Shown here in pieces: positions 18,121 to 33,797 of a DNA stretch of 64,000 nt. A program made the translations under genes and the position numbers. The notes below the pieces were generated by a model, which was not told where the DNA came from, searched no databases, and worked only from the letters and a program-made list of their open reading frames with translations. Source of the stretch: Micrasema longulum (lineage: Eukaryota > Arthropoda > Insecta > Trichoptera > Brachycentridae); the NCBI GenBank assembly GCA_022494885.1, contig JAGVSM010002697.1, forward strand, positions 105,873 through 169,872, given 5' to 3'. Positions within the stretch are counted from its first letter, which is position 1, and each line of letters opens with the position of its first letter.

Positions 18121-20496
18121 ATGGCACCGAAATACCGAGTTTCTTACTTCCCTTTCAAGGCCCTCGGTGAACCAATTCGTCTTCTCCTGTCATATGGAAA
18201 AATCGAGTTTGAAGATCGCCGCATCAGCCCAGAGGATTGGCCTAAATTCAAGGAATGTATGTAAAAAAAAATATTTCACTATGAAGAATTAATTGTAAAA
18301 TTTTCAATCATCCTCATTCCCTTTTCCGCACCCTATGATACTTAGAGCACTGCATTAATACACCAATTGCAGCGTATTTTGATCATTTTTATTAAACTAA
18401 GGCAAGACGATCAGTGTTACGCTTCAAACGCCCTTTCAGGGGCTCATTTCAAACATTTAGGGAATGAAAGTCACGGCTTCTTAACAAGGGGTAAATGCAT
18501 ATGCACTTCAAGGCGATCTAATTTTAATCTAATAGACAAAATTTTTGAGGCTAATATTCTTCCGCTATTCTGTTGTTCATATATTGATCTAGAAAGTAAG
18601 TTTGTTAATATTTTTTGCCATCACAGTTTTGGTCACAGTCAAAAGGAGTTGACGCCATTATGAGTTAGCTGACTGTTGTGTACACTTAGTGGTGCTTGTT
18701 TGAAATGCTGAATAAAATGGAAAATCCCGCCGCTTCTGAGATAAGACCAGTAATTCGCTTCCTTAACACGAAGAACATTAAGCCGGTCCACATTCATCAA
18801 CCGATCTGTAAGGTGTAAAGAGAACATGGGATAAGCGATCCAATGGTAAGGAGATGAGTGCGACAGTTCAATGAAGGTCATGATAATGTGCACAACGACG
18901 AACAGGGTGGGTGTCCCCTTTTATGAAAAGAACGGCTCCCTTTCATGAAGAAGGAAGACAAAAGCTTGTGTCGCGATATGACAAGTGCCTACAAAATGGT
19001 GGGAGTTGTGTATGTAGAAAAATAGTTTAACCGCTCGAACGTCAAACTAGTGGGGCGTAAAACGTATCCCAACTGCCGAGCATTTTGCCTGTGCGCACTG
19101 ATTTTTGAGCCTTTTTTGTAATCATAATTTTTACATGAACGGGACATAATATCTGATGGGTTGCAATTCTTGGTTGGCCTCCATATAAACTGTATATTAA
19201 CGTTCTTTTAACTCTGCAATATAAGATTACAATACAACATTCTTAGAGTGATAACTAAAATTTTGTAATTTGTGTTAAATTCGAATGTGTTAAAAATACT
19301 TAACTTCCTCATTACTTCTTCTTGCTTTTATCATCCAGGTTCTACCGGCTATCAAGGCAATGTTGTCGGTCCATCTTTTTTGTGGCCTTCCAACACCTCT
19401 TTTGTTTGTCCATGATCTTCACTTTGTTATTTTTATCATTACTGTAGATAATAAATCATGTAATAACTGTGTATTTTACTTGCTCAATGAATTGTTTATT
19501 TGCAGCTATGCCCATGGGTCAAATGCCAACTCTGGAAATTGACGGAGAGACATATTATCAGAGTGGAGCCATTTCCCGCTACCTGGCCAAGAAGGTCGGT
19601 CTCGCGGGAAGTACTGATCTGGAGGCTATGGAGGTCGATATTGCTGTTGACTCTCTGAATGACTTCAGACAAAGTATGTAGTCTGCTTAACTGGATGTAA
19701 TAGCAAACATTTTTAGTATGAGTATATTTAAATTAGATCCAATATGTTTAATTGAATGCTATTTGGATGTAGCAGCAATTTAGTTCAACTCTCGCTATTA
19801 TAAGAGTAGATAGTTCGCCCACTCTTTTGGTTATTTTCAGAATTAATGTAATGTGCATACGTATGGCTGATCATTTATAGTTTTTTGAGCATATTCCCTA
19901 TTTTCTTATTTAATAAATACATATAGCTATTAATAAATATGGCTACGTTTTTTTTTTGTGCAGAGGTAGCGGCTGTTCACTATGACCCTGATGAAGAGTT
20001 AAAGGAAAAGAGATTTGTTCCCCTGAAGAATGAAGTGATTCCATTCTTCCTCAAGAAACTGGAGGCCATGGCAGAGGCTAACAAAGGTCACTTGGCCCTT
20101 GGCAAGGTAAATAAATAATGAAAAATAAATTAAAATATATTGAAATAGGCTCGTGTTATACCACATTTATGTAATACATATTTAATTTCATTATTTTATA
20201 GAAAAAAACCTTTAAAATATGTTTATCACTGGCAATTAATTACTCTACTGCATTTTTATCTTTAAATTCTCTTATTTTTTCCTATTCTAAATCTATGCTA
20301 TTCTTATAGATCTTATGTTTATTTACAGCTTACATGGGCAGATCTATGGTTTGTCGGAATTGTGGATTATTTGAACTTCATGTGCCGCCAAGACATCCTC
20401 GCCAAGTGTCCTAACCTCAAAGCCGTCAAAACCAATGTTCTGGCTCTTCCTTCCATCAAAACTTGGTACGAGAAGTCTCCCAAGTGCGAATTTTAA
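18121..20496 (+). CDS. Sigma-class glutathione S-transferase, gene 1 (4 coding exons)
   Basis: Exons 18121-18256, 19506-19673, 19964-20106 and 20329-20496 join to 204 codons plus stop, the usual length for insect sigma GSTs; intron phases are 1, 1 and 0. The N-terminal thioredoxin-like domain has the catalytic Tyr9 ([17 protein letters not shown]), the cis-Pro loop [10 protein letters not shown] (50-59) and the glutathione gamma-Glu site QSGAISRYL (64-72). The C-terminal helical domain contains [18 protein letters not shown] and ends SPKCEF. Sigma GSTs conjugate glutathione to electrophiles such as lipid peroxidation products and can act as prostaglandin-D-synthase-type isomerases in the cytosol. 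The ATG at 18121 is in ACCATGG context, 12 bases after a splice acceptor. A paralogue with the same structure follows 2 kb downstream. Confidence 0.95.
18305..18450 (-). repeat. SINE family 2, body fragment, in GST gene 1 intron 1
   Basis: ACACCAATTGCAGCGTAT and surrounding bases match 25790-25905 (minus-strand SINE 2 copy). The tRNA-like head is missing here. Confidence 0.6.
18717..19040 (+). pseudogene. Mariner-type transposase relic (N-terminal HTH joined to C-terminus)
   Basis: From 18717 a frame reads [20 protein letters not shown] then IHQPICKV, stop, [12 protein letters not shown], stop, [18 protein letters not shown]. This matches the HTH_48 DNA-binding domain of Mos1/SETMAR-like transposases (S.IR.VI.FL..K......IH..L..VYGE......VR.W...F..GR..VHD..R.GRP). 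About 40 bases later a frame reads [16 protein letters not shown], the end of the same proteins (LV.RYEKCL...G.YVE). The catalytic DDE/D region is missing, so this is an internally deleted copy with stops. It lies in intron 1 of GST gene 1. Confidence 0.75.
19041..19505. other. Rest of GST gene 1 intron 1
   Basis: No repeat or ORF with support. The acceptor before exon 2 reads TATTTGCAG. The open frame at 19360-19542 crosses the acceptor by chance. Confidence 0.5.
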
Positions 20497-21266
20497 GCCC
20501 TATTATAAAATAAAAATACAAAATATTGCCTCCAAAAACAGTTGTTATATTTAAGATTGTACCGCATATTTTTGTACTACTTACATAATAGGTACTATAT
20601 TATATTTGTGTTACTCAAATGTGTAAGTTGCATATATTAATATATAATACATTTACCGTATGTCTTTATTTTTTTATTTAATACTGTGTAAATCTACTCC
20701 GCCTCTGGAAACTGTCTGACTTCAAATGCAAAGATGATGCTGTGCAAAATTTGAAGGCAACTAAGACAGCGGGATCAGCTCAACTGGCCACATCTCTCAT
20801 GCTCCAGTAGATAGCTGCTTTACTTGCTGTCTCCTAAGATCTCATCATGAGTCATTTTGCCCTTCGTAACCACACATCTCCATTCTCCTCACTACTCATA
20901 TCTTTGGTGAAAATTCACAATTAACAGCATCTACAGAATGCATTCATATATTGTTTACGAATATCCTTAAATCACAATAGCTGCCCACCACGGCTTTAGG
21001 TGTCAATAAATCTTGTAAGTAGCCAAAGGTTTGACCAATCCACACCAAATAGAAATTAGACTTATACGTATATATTTATGTAAAATAATTATTTTTTAAA
21101 TGTTTTTCTTATCACAATGAATATACAAAAACAAGTATATACTGTATCTGTAATTGAACAGAATTATTTTTTACCTTTAATTCATTTTATTAGTGTTATA
21201 ATCCTGTTACTCAAAAATTTATTTTTAATTGTAAAGGTTAACTAATTTGACCTTCATGTGATAGAC
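20497..21266. other. 3' flank of GST gene 1
   Basis: AAATAAAAATACAAAATA right after the stop may serve as polyadenylation region (AATAAA at about 20509). 20690-20900 is less AT-rich with no motif recognised. Confidence 0.5.
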
Positions 21267-21544
21267 CAGTGTTTTTCAAACTTTTTGAATACCCGACCCC
21301 CTTACGAGTAGAAAATTAGCTAGCGACCCTTCCCCCTCCTCGGACCAACTTTTGCCTTGTTTGGGGAGGTCGCAGTCATAACCAATGCACGGTTAAAATA
21401 AAATTAAGGTCCTGGGGAGGGTAGTGCCATATTTCTTAAGATCTGACACTAACCCCACCCTCCTCCCCCAGAATGCCAGGTTTTCATGTCTCACTTTTTA
21501 CTTTTGCTTTGCTTTTGCCCGCGACCCACAGGTCTAAAACACTG
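21267..21544 (+). mobile_element. hAT-like MITE with target duplication
   Basis: Starts CAGTGTTTTTCAAAC and ends GGTCTAAAACACTG, with GCGACC near both ends, the layout of hAT-family non-autonomous elements. ATAGAC lies directly on both sides (21261-21266 and 21545-21550); allowing the next two bases, ATAGACCA is repeated, close to the 8-bp duplication of hAT elements. 278 bp, non-coding. Confidence 0.8.
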
Positions 21545-21552
21545 ATAGACCA

Positions 21553-22062
21553 TTGGACATGATTAAAATCAATTTATAATCAATAATCTAAAACATTTTT
21601 ATCACTTAAAATGATTTGGTAATTATTTGTTAGTATTCTTTGTTAATAATCAGAATTTAATATCTGTTTCATCAGCAAGTAAATATGTAATAATAAACTG
21701 ATAAATTCATTCATATTTTAATTTGATTTGTGTCTTGACTGATTTTGGTAAGATTTTTTCTATGACTTAGTTTTGAGATATTGTCATCACATAATATATG
21801 GTTCACTTTTTCATATAACTATTAGTTTTACTGGGTAAATAACCTTAAGTAAAAATTAAAAGTAAATCAGATTTTTAGTTCCTAGATTTTCCTCTGCCTA
21901 CATGTTTTATTGATTGAGTACAATAATATATTTTTCAAACTAAATCAAATCAACATGCAATTGATTTTATGCTAATTATTGTTTTAATTTATAAGTTATA
22001 AGTCCATTCACATACATTTGATATTTAAGTACCTAATAAATTAATCATATTTATAATTTGAC
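21553..22062. other. Intergenic, no feature seen
   Basis: AT-rich sequence between the two GST genes, without ORF or matched repeat. Confidence 0.5.
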
Positions 22063-22255
22063 TTTATATGACTCCTCTTTGTGATATTATATGGTTTAGG
22101 TATCGGTGCTGTTCAATTGAAATTGAAGATATCCAAAACAAATATTTAATTTGTAATATTACTGTATTATATGACTCATCTGTGTGATATTATATAATAT
22201 ATGTAGATATCTGTGCTGTTTGATTGAAATTGAAGATATCCTGAACAAATATTTT
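22063..22255 (+). repeat. Direct duplication of about 95 bp upstream of GST gene 2
   Basis: Units 22063-22147 and 22165-22255 share TTATATGACTC, TGTGATATTATAT, then TGAAATTGAAGATATCC and AACAAATATTT. It lies 350-540 bp before the second GST's ATG, so it could be a duplicated regulatory segment or just a local duplication. Confidence 0.75.
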
Positions 22256-22597
22256 ATTGGTTTTATAAAAAATTTAAAAGAGCGGTCAATCAGCTGAGCC
22301 TTTTTAGTAATCTGCCAGAAAGTATGTACTTCTAATGAATAATCTGCTAATAATCCTACGAAATGTTTTTTTTATCTGTCTCACTCCCTTTCTTCATTTT
22401 GATTGATTTAAGTACTTCTTGTGAATATTTTGTAAACTATATATTTTACAAATAGGTATATTAAAAAAAGACATTTTCAGAGAAAAGGGATAGTATAATA
22501 AAATTAGATTGATATTTTTGATCAAATTAATTGCGCATCTTTATAATCACTTATTCTGTTCAAAACATAAAAAATGCAGTTAAGTTTTCAGATTTGA

Positions 22598-26596
<3,999 letters not shown>

Positions 26597-27265
26597 TTCA
26601 ATAATAAATTCGGCCCTATTGTTTATATATTTTTTAACTGTTTCAGTAATTATTTTTTCTGATTCATTTCATCATTAGAAAATTGAAATTACCTGAGAGA
26701 GTAATTAACACTTAAACACCTACATATGTAAGATATTTATCACACCCTCACCTACTTGTGGTTATTGAAGCACTTTGATTTAGATGAATAATTTTTGCTG
26801 TTCATTTTAATATTCATACATATTTGAAAAAAAATAAACATTCAATTTGATTTCATGTATTTACTTAATATAAATAATGTGTGAATGTTGATAGAACTTT
26901 TATAGTAAAAAAAAACACAGGTCATACTTTTTGTCAATATTATCTGTCGCATTAAAACAAACTTATTAAAATCTTTATTAAACTAAATAACATACCTAAG
27001 TAAATTGTCGGAAAAAAACTATTTTTGCTGCAATTTTTATATTATTTTGACAAAATTGCTGGCGATTTTAACCTTTTTTTTGCAACCCAATTATACACGG
27101 TATGTGGGAACATTCACCGCAAATGGGATTCTTACGTTTAAAACATAGATGAAGTATTTTATTTTTAGAAACTCAAGTAGTGCATTTCATATTACTTTTA
27201 TGATCAGCGTTTGATGGATCGGGAACTTCAGTATTAATGTTACCAACTCGACATAATGTAGAGGC
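26597..27265. other. 3' flank of GST gene 2
   Basis: Possible AATAAA signals at 26604 and 26833. Otherwise AT-rich without features. Confidence 0.45.
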
Positions 27266-27267
27266 CC

Positions 27268-27330
27268 GCAATGAGGAAGTTCAGTGTCTTTTTTATTTTA
27301 TTTTTTGTTAATAGACTATTAAACTAAGCC
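27268..27330 (+). repeat. Short dispersed repeat shared with 52070-52130 (inverted)
   Basis: AATGAGGAAGTTCAGTGT and GTTAATAGACTATTAAACTA are also found, in reverse, at 52073-52129 directly before a LINE fragment. Confidence 0.5.
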
Positions 27331-27565
27331 ACAATTCTTATTTTTACATATCGTATTATCAGCGCCATTGTTTTTTAAAGTTTTGTATTTCTGAAATAAC
27401 TCCACGTGTGACATCAGAGGTTCTTCTCTATCAGTTCTTCAGGATATCCTTCACAACTTTCATATCATTGGTTGGTGCATATGAACCAGTGACTTCGTTC
27501 TAAATAGTATGTTTTGTTCAAATATTTTTTATTATTTTTTTCTTACATTTTCAAGAAACTTTGCG

Positions 27566-27655
27566 GTACAATTTAATGCTCTAATTTTCACCGCGCGCAA
27601 GAAAACTTTTTTGTATCCAATTTCCTGTAAGGCTGAAGTTCTTCATTCACGAGGT
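27566..27655 (+). repeat. Dispersed TATCCAATTTCCC repeat, copy 2
   Basis: TACAATTTAATGCTCTAATT then ACCGCGCGCAAGAA and TATCCAATTTCC match 10018-10085. Confidence 0.55.
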
Positions 27656-28409
27656 AGGCGTCGATTTCTTTATGATTAGCTAAATATTATAATGGGGAAC
27701 CTAGATATTTTATCACATTGTGGATGTATAATATGAATGATTGTATGTATTGGAGGCACACATGACAAGAATCTTTCAAACTATAGCCATTTCAAATGGT
27801 TTTTTTGAATAGTTGAGTAGTAGAGCATTTTTGATAAAGCATTTCTACTCCACATTAAGTCAGTTTAAAAGACTCAATTATTTCGAACTTCTAAGTGTTT
27901 TTTTTTAAATTGAATTGTCATGATGCATTGATTATAGGAAGAAACATTATATTTTTTGTAAAGCCAAAAATGTTTGATTCAACTTTCAACAGAAAAAACT
28001 CCTTCAAAATTTCTGTACAGTTTTTTCGGATTGTTGCAACACATATTTTTCTTAAATCCTCAATTCGGTGGACAAAAACGAATATCCTAACTTGTTGCCT
28101 GCTAGTAGGTTTGCATGCCTAACGGAAACAGTTTCTACCGAAATAGTTTAATTCGTAATGAAACTCCGCTCTTCTGGGTCTAAATATTCATACAAAAAAT
28201 ACCCAGATCATTAGCAACAAATCATGTCCTGACCTTGATCAGCCTTTCTTTAATAATGGGCAGAGGATTGAGAAAGTTGACAGCTTTGAATACCAGTAAT
28301 TCTCCTACAGCATGGTAGATAGATTCCTATAAAATGTTTTGCTATGTGAAACCATGTTATATGAAACTCAGAGCCAGTACAAACAATGGGGTTCGGTCCC
28401 AAAAAAATT
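27656..28409. other. Intergenic, no feature seen
   Basis: AT-rich. The 75-codon frame at 27895-28122 has no recognisable motif. Confidence 0.45.
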
Positions 28410-28545
28410 CAAAACTAGTTTTTTTCACATTTTTTTTAGTATATATTTTTCAAACTGTAAAAAAAAACTTTTTTCAAAACTAGTTTTTTTCACATTTTTT
28501 TTTAGTATATATTTTTCAAACTGTAAAAAAAAACTTTTTCTATTT
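28410..28545 (+). repeat. Two near-perfect tandem units of about 65 bp
   Basis: CAAAACTAGTTTTTTTCACA to CAAACTGTAAAAAAAAACTT occurs twice back to back. Low complexity, non-coding. Confidence 0.85.
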
Positions 28546-28914
28546 TATTAGACATTTATATCACATAAAAAAAGGAGTTGGAATTTTTTTCATCCAAAAC
28601 CAGTTTCGTCCATATTTTTTGATATTTCATTCTGGCTAAGTCCTGCCAGTTTCGTGGTGCAGACTGAGAGGTTCAACTGATGCAGATTTGCCGCGTACCT
28701 GATAACAACTCCTTTGCTTACCACAAAATCTGCAAGAAGATAGTCTTTGATAATATTTTCTTTTAGACGTTTTCAGAGCTTTTTGTTTAAAATCAATGAT
28801 GGCTCGAATCATTGCTTCGTTTTAATTTATAGCATTTTGACAATGTGTAACATAAATTTTAAATTTTTACATCAAATTCAATCAATTTCTCTTCAAATTT
28901 GTTTCAACCGTGTT

Positions 28915-29400
28915 GTGAGAAGCCGTCTTGTAGAAGGGTTACCTGTACTTGAGAGTTCTCGTAACTGAGGATGGTGGCATGCACAGAGAGCTCGCAATCC
29001 GACGCGGAATTGCTGGAGTAACATATAACACAGCTTGAAGAGAATATTATAGGTGGTTCGATTTCATGACTAACATTGAAGTCCGAGACTGTTCTCGAGA
29101 CGCATCCAAATGCAGCAGCCTCCTATAACGAGCATTTTGAGGATGCAGCGGTGGACCTGGCTTGTACATGTGCTGTGGATGCCTCAGGAGAGCCATAACC
29201 AGAGTTGCCTCTTCTTCACACCTGCGTGCTTTTACCATCCTGGAAAGCCGTCAATGGCGATCTATCAGCTTTATTCGGCAAAACTAAGGGATGCGGGATT
29301 TACGTAGGATAAGGCAAGAGTGCTGGCTAGCGGTAGGGTCTCATGGAGGTGTCTGGTGATATTCACATGCTCCATTTAGGAATGTGGAAAAATTAGAAGA
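28915..29400 (+). pseudogene. LINE-A post-RT region and 3' end, heavily decayed
   Basis: Readable pieces include LVTEDGGMHRELAIRRGIAG, TWLVHVLWMPQESHNQSCLF (compare WLGHVLRMPPESLNHACL) and, at the end, GTGCTGGCTAGCGGTAGGGT...CACATGCTCC...GTGGAAAAATTAGAAGAAAG, matching 13723-13815. Many frameshifts and stops; the oldest LINE-A copy here. Confidence 0.75.
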
Positions 29401-30419
29401 AAGAATTAACAAAAACAATAAAGACTGTTTTTTTATAAATATTATTATTCCTTTCAGAACAATTTACACTTTGTTCCTTGCAGAATTTTGAATTATCGCC
29501 TTCGATATAATAAATTAATTTTGTATAAAATATTAATTTTGCCCTTAAAAAGGGTTTTATTACTATGGTTAAAACTGGAATCTTAGAATCATTATCCGTT
29601 TTGCAGGTCATTTTATTGAATGATCATAAAATATTTAGCACCAAACTTTGAACTAAGTTAACATATTAAAAATCTTGCTTAGTGTCAAGATTGTGAATTG
29701 AAAATGAATATTATTATTTAATATACTGCATGTGGATAAAAAAAAATCAAATGTGATTTTTGACTTTTGAATTACTTTCGAAAAACGATGTAGAAAAGTG
29801 TGGTAACATGACTTACAAGCTAAATAAATATTTTGTCAGTGTAATATAGGTACTGAAGTGTTCAACAAAGTCAAATAAAATACTTTTCCCGCTCTGATAT
29901 AAACAAGAATAACTCTAGATTTGGTGGAAAAGTCATAGAGTAAATGTTATCGGCAAATAACAAGTAGTGGTGCGCATAACATTTATGGAAAAAATAGAGT
30001 AATCGAATATAAAAATTAGTTTTAGTTTTATCCATCAATTATTCATAATTATTATGGATAATAAAGCACAATTTTCATAATACTTTTAAAACCTTTGAGC
30101 TACGATTACAAACGCTATCTTCATTGGTACATATCGAGACGGTATAAAGTAAAATTCATATTTATGTACGAAAGGGTGTATATTTGTATGAAAAATTTAA
30201 GTATCTTCATCAGAAACCTGTAATTGAACATGTCTAGAAAAGAAATAAAAACATAAGTGTTCTATTTTTAAGTAAACTTAAATTCACTTTCTAGATAAAA
30301 ATTGAAGATAAATTTTAACTTCCCATTGTAATTCTGGCACATGTAATAGCGCTTCACAAAAGTGGCAACGTCTAATTTGATATAAATTGAAGCCTAATTT
30401 GAAGATATTTTTTTTTGTG
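29401..30419. other. Intergenic, no feature seen
   Basis: AT-rich, no supported gene or repeat. Confidence 0.45.
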
Positions 30420-32285
30420 TTTTTTGATTTCCATTGCTTGTGGTTGGGAAAATTAAATAAAAATTATTGTTTATTTGGATAACAATACTTGATCGCACAT
30501 ATGCGATATATCACATAATAACAGGTTCTATGGTTGCGGCTCTGACATTAAATCTACTTGGAATGAAATTAATAAAGTATTAGGAAGAAATAATAATACT
30601 GATTGTGACACAGTTTTTGAAAAATCCAATAGAAGACACGACAGAAAAATTTGGATTTTTTTTTTAGGTTGGAGTGAAAGACTTGCTGCACAAATGCACT
30701 ATTGAAACCAGTGAAATCACGTTTACATCAAAACAGCATTCAATGTATTTGCCTAGAGCTAAAACTTCTCAAATAACAAAAATTATAAGCTCAATGAAAA
30801 ATTCTAAAACAACCGGAATTGACAATATAAGAATGTGCGACATCAAAAAACATGTCTCGGTGTTAGGTCCTATAATTACACACCTTATAAATATTATTTT
30901 GCTGACTGGTGTGATTCCGGATATGTTTAAACATAGCATAGTTAGACCAATTTACAAAGGGGGGATCATTCAATTATTAATAATTATAGACCAATTTCAC
31001 TTTTACCTGCCATTGAAAAAAATTTTGAAAAATATGTCTGCATTTATTTAGATATTTATTTTTAAAAGTTCAACATCACTGATCCTTTTCAATATGGTTT
31101 TCAAAAAAAAGAGTTGCGATGACTTACTGCAGGACTTCGCAGATTTCATCAATAACAAATTAAATATTTTGCATCATGTCACTGTACTTTTTATCGATTT
31201 CTCAAAAGCTTTTGACACTTTACGTCATTTTAAATTAATATGTATTTTAAATTAATATGAGTCAATTGGCATAAGGGGTAATTTATTAACTTTTTTTTCA
31301 AATTATTTAGTGGGGAGGAAAATGAGTATAAAAATAAAGAATTCATTAAGTCTAGCTAGGGAATGTTTATCAGGGGTGCCAAAAGGGTCTATCTTGAGTT
31401 CTTAATTGTATATAATTTATGTGTCAGTGATTTGCAACGTTTTTAAAGAAGTAAGGAGATTTATTTTTGCAGATGACACCGCACTAGTTATTTCCAATAA
31501 AAACCCATTAAAATCACAAGAGATATTGCAAAGTGATTTCAATAAATGCAAAAAAGACTAAATGCTTATACATAAAATCTCCTCATGCCAAAAAATATGT
31601 TTTGCCTAATATTATTGCTCATTGCACAAATTGCTTGCATGATGGTATTTCTAACACATGTAATTGTGAACTCATAGAATTTGTGGAGGAGTATAAGTAT
31701 TTTGGTATTTTTATTGATCATAATTTTAAATGGGATCGTCATATATTTAAACTTTGTGATCGATTGCGGACTCTTGTGAGTACTTTTTAAAAGTTATCTT
31801 TTATTTTGCCTAAAATTACTCTTAATTTATTTTTTTTCTTTAGTAGAATCAATAATAAGATATGGTATACAGTCGTGAGGACATTCCACCAAAACTAATA
31901 TTAAAATGATCCAGGGTCTACAGTATTCTATAATTAAGCGAATTGTACCTGCAGAGATTTACGAACAAAGAAGTAATAATGTTGTCCTGTACAAAACAAT
32001 CAAAACTCTGCCTGTTCGAGGACTACTGTGGCTTTGCATCATTTTGGAACAATTTAATAGTTATACATTCAAGCTTCCTCTCAAACATAACCATAATACA
32101 CGCTTCACGTCTAATGATGGCTTGGTTGTACCAAAAGTATGTAATAAATATGGAAATAGAACTCTCAAATATTTAGTACCTAGAATTTTTAATTTATTAC
32201 CAAAAGAACTTAAATTTAACTCACATTGTAACAAGAGCAAAATAAGAGAGTGGCTACTCGATCAAGAGTTTATATATGAATAGTA
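30420..32285 (+). pseudogene. LINE-B reverse transcriptase, decayed copy
   Basis: Pieces in order across several frames: MKNSKTTGIDNIRMCDIKK, then IVRPIYKGG, NNYRPISLLP-like text near 30980, DPFQYGFQ (31080), VTVLFIDFSKAFDTL (31180), a SGVPKGS piece (31372), FADDTALVISNKNP (31467-31508), KTKCLYIKS, FVEEYKYFGIFIDHNFKWD (31680-31735) and a C-terminus with RTLKYLVPRIFNLLPKELKF ending at 32283. These are RT motifs of a CR1/jockey-like LINE. At least four frameshifts and stops. 32286-32600 may be its 3' UTR. Confidence 0.8.
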
Positions 32286-32841
32286 GCTTAGGTGTAAATA
32301 TTTTAATTTTTCATATATTTTCTTGTATTCAAAAAATAAATTTATATATTATTTTTATAAACATGTTTATTCTGATCTTTCCGGCTGTTAATTTTTATCT
32401 GTTATTCATTGTTTTTATAAATGTAAATAATATTATTAAGTTAGTATAAATATAATCTTCACCAACAAGCTACAAAAAGTGGCTTAGTGGGATTTTAGTT
32501 TCAGTAAAAATATAACAAGTGAATTTTTTTTCAAATTGTAAAAATGTATAATTATACTATTAAATAAATATTAAAAAATAATCAAAACAATGGTTTTTGA
32601 GCAACGACTAAATTTTGTTGAATTAAATGTTACTAAAATAAAAAACAGAAAATAATGACTATTTTCACCACCGATTATGAATATAGGTACCGAAATGTCA
32701 AAAGAATGTACCTAATTTAATGATCGATTACGGATAATATAGTCGAATAGTTCCATTGTGAAAATAATCGAATAATTATGTTGTGCACAGCATTACTTAA
32801 TGTCATTTGTCATTTTGACTTTTCAACGTTTCTCGAGTTTT
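32286..32841. other. Flank between LINE-B and the next LINE insertion
   Basis: AT-rich; the first ~300 bp may belong to LINE-B. No gene was seen. Confidence 0.45.
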
Positions 32842-32853
32842 GAGCTTGAGTCT

Positions 32854-33459
32854 TGTGATCTCCTCGATATGATAAAGGAGAAGCAACTTCGCACATGGCA
32901 AAATATTGAGTAGCCTCATCTCAAGCCAAAGGAAGACATATTTTCCAATTGAAACCAAATGTAACAGAAAAGCCTTGATTTTCCAAAGTGATTCTGAACA
33001 AATTTGAGACATCTTCCATATGTAAAATGCGCATTGGATACTGTTTTAATAGTTCTCACCTGTTCAGAATCCATGTCCGGGACTCTGCCATGTGCGAATG
33101 TCAGCTTGAGGAGGAAGATCTAAATCATGTTTTTTTTGGATGCCCCATTAATGATTGTTATCCTGAGTTCCTATCTGACCTCTCCAATATCAACATCCCG
33201 TTCCCTTTTCATATTCTTACTCTCCTGTCCCCACCCAATAAACGTGTATTTAAAATTATATGTAAATATCTAGTTATAAATGGTGTTAAGCTGTAAATAT
33301 GTCATATTATTATATGTGTATATTATATTAAATACTAACTTGTACATATTATATTACTAACACATGTGTAAATATGTATAAAATAAAAAAAAAACTCGAC
33401 GCAGGCCAGAACACCCAACTTGAAAGGTAAAAATGCCATTAAAAAACGAAGAAGAAGAA
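32854..33459 (+). mobile_element. 5'-truncated LINE with 12-bp target duplication
   Basis: GAGCTTGAGTCT occurs at 32842-32853 and 33460-33471, bracketing 606 bp. Inside, a frame reads KMRIGYCFNSSHLFRIHVRD then SAMCECQLEEEDLNHVFFGC, ending at 33296. This is the C-terminal Cys/His region (C-x-C...H...C) of jockey/I-type LINE proteins (RL.IGHC....HLFR.....SP.C.C.....DLNHIFF.CP). The element ends AAAACGAAGAAGAAGAA. The duplication and tail are intact, so the insertion is relatively recent. It lies about 340 bp upstream of the SCP-x start codon. Confidence 0.85.
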
Positions 33460-33725
33460 GAGCTTGAGTCTCGTTTTTTGTGGTATCTCGGTATCTGGTT
33501 TATGACGTTTATGTCATAAGTCAGCATAAAAACTTATTATTTTTGTTCATTTGTCAAAAAACATCTAGTTGCTGAAAGTTTAAAGTGTTCGTTTCGTCAC
33601 ACAATAGTGCTGAATAACGCTGGTATCATCAAATTAATATCAAATGACTGCGTCAGGGTAAAGTCCAATATTTTGCCATAATACAAGTTTTACCGCTTTC
33701 AGCTTGCGCAATATAATTTCTTCAC

Positions 33726-33731
33726 TTCAGT
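33726..33731 (+). promoter_or_regulatory. Possible initiator of the SCP-x gene
   Basis: TTCAGT lies 67 bases before the ATG at 33798, fitting a short 5' UTR. No TATA box was seen. A five- to six-base motif only. Confidence 0.25.
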
Positions 33732-33797
33732 AAAGAAGGTTGTGAGTTGTAGAAAGTGTGTTCTCGGGAGTTTTGATATTATCAAAGTAATTTTACC

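Noticed and set aside
19360..19681. Independent small proteins around GST exon 2
   Set aside because: They are exon 2 of GST gene 1 with intronic extensions.
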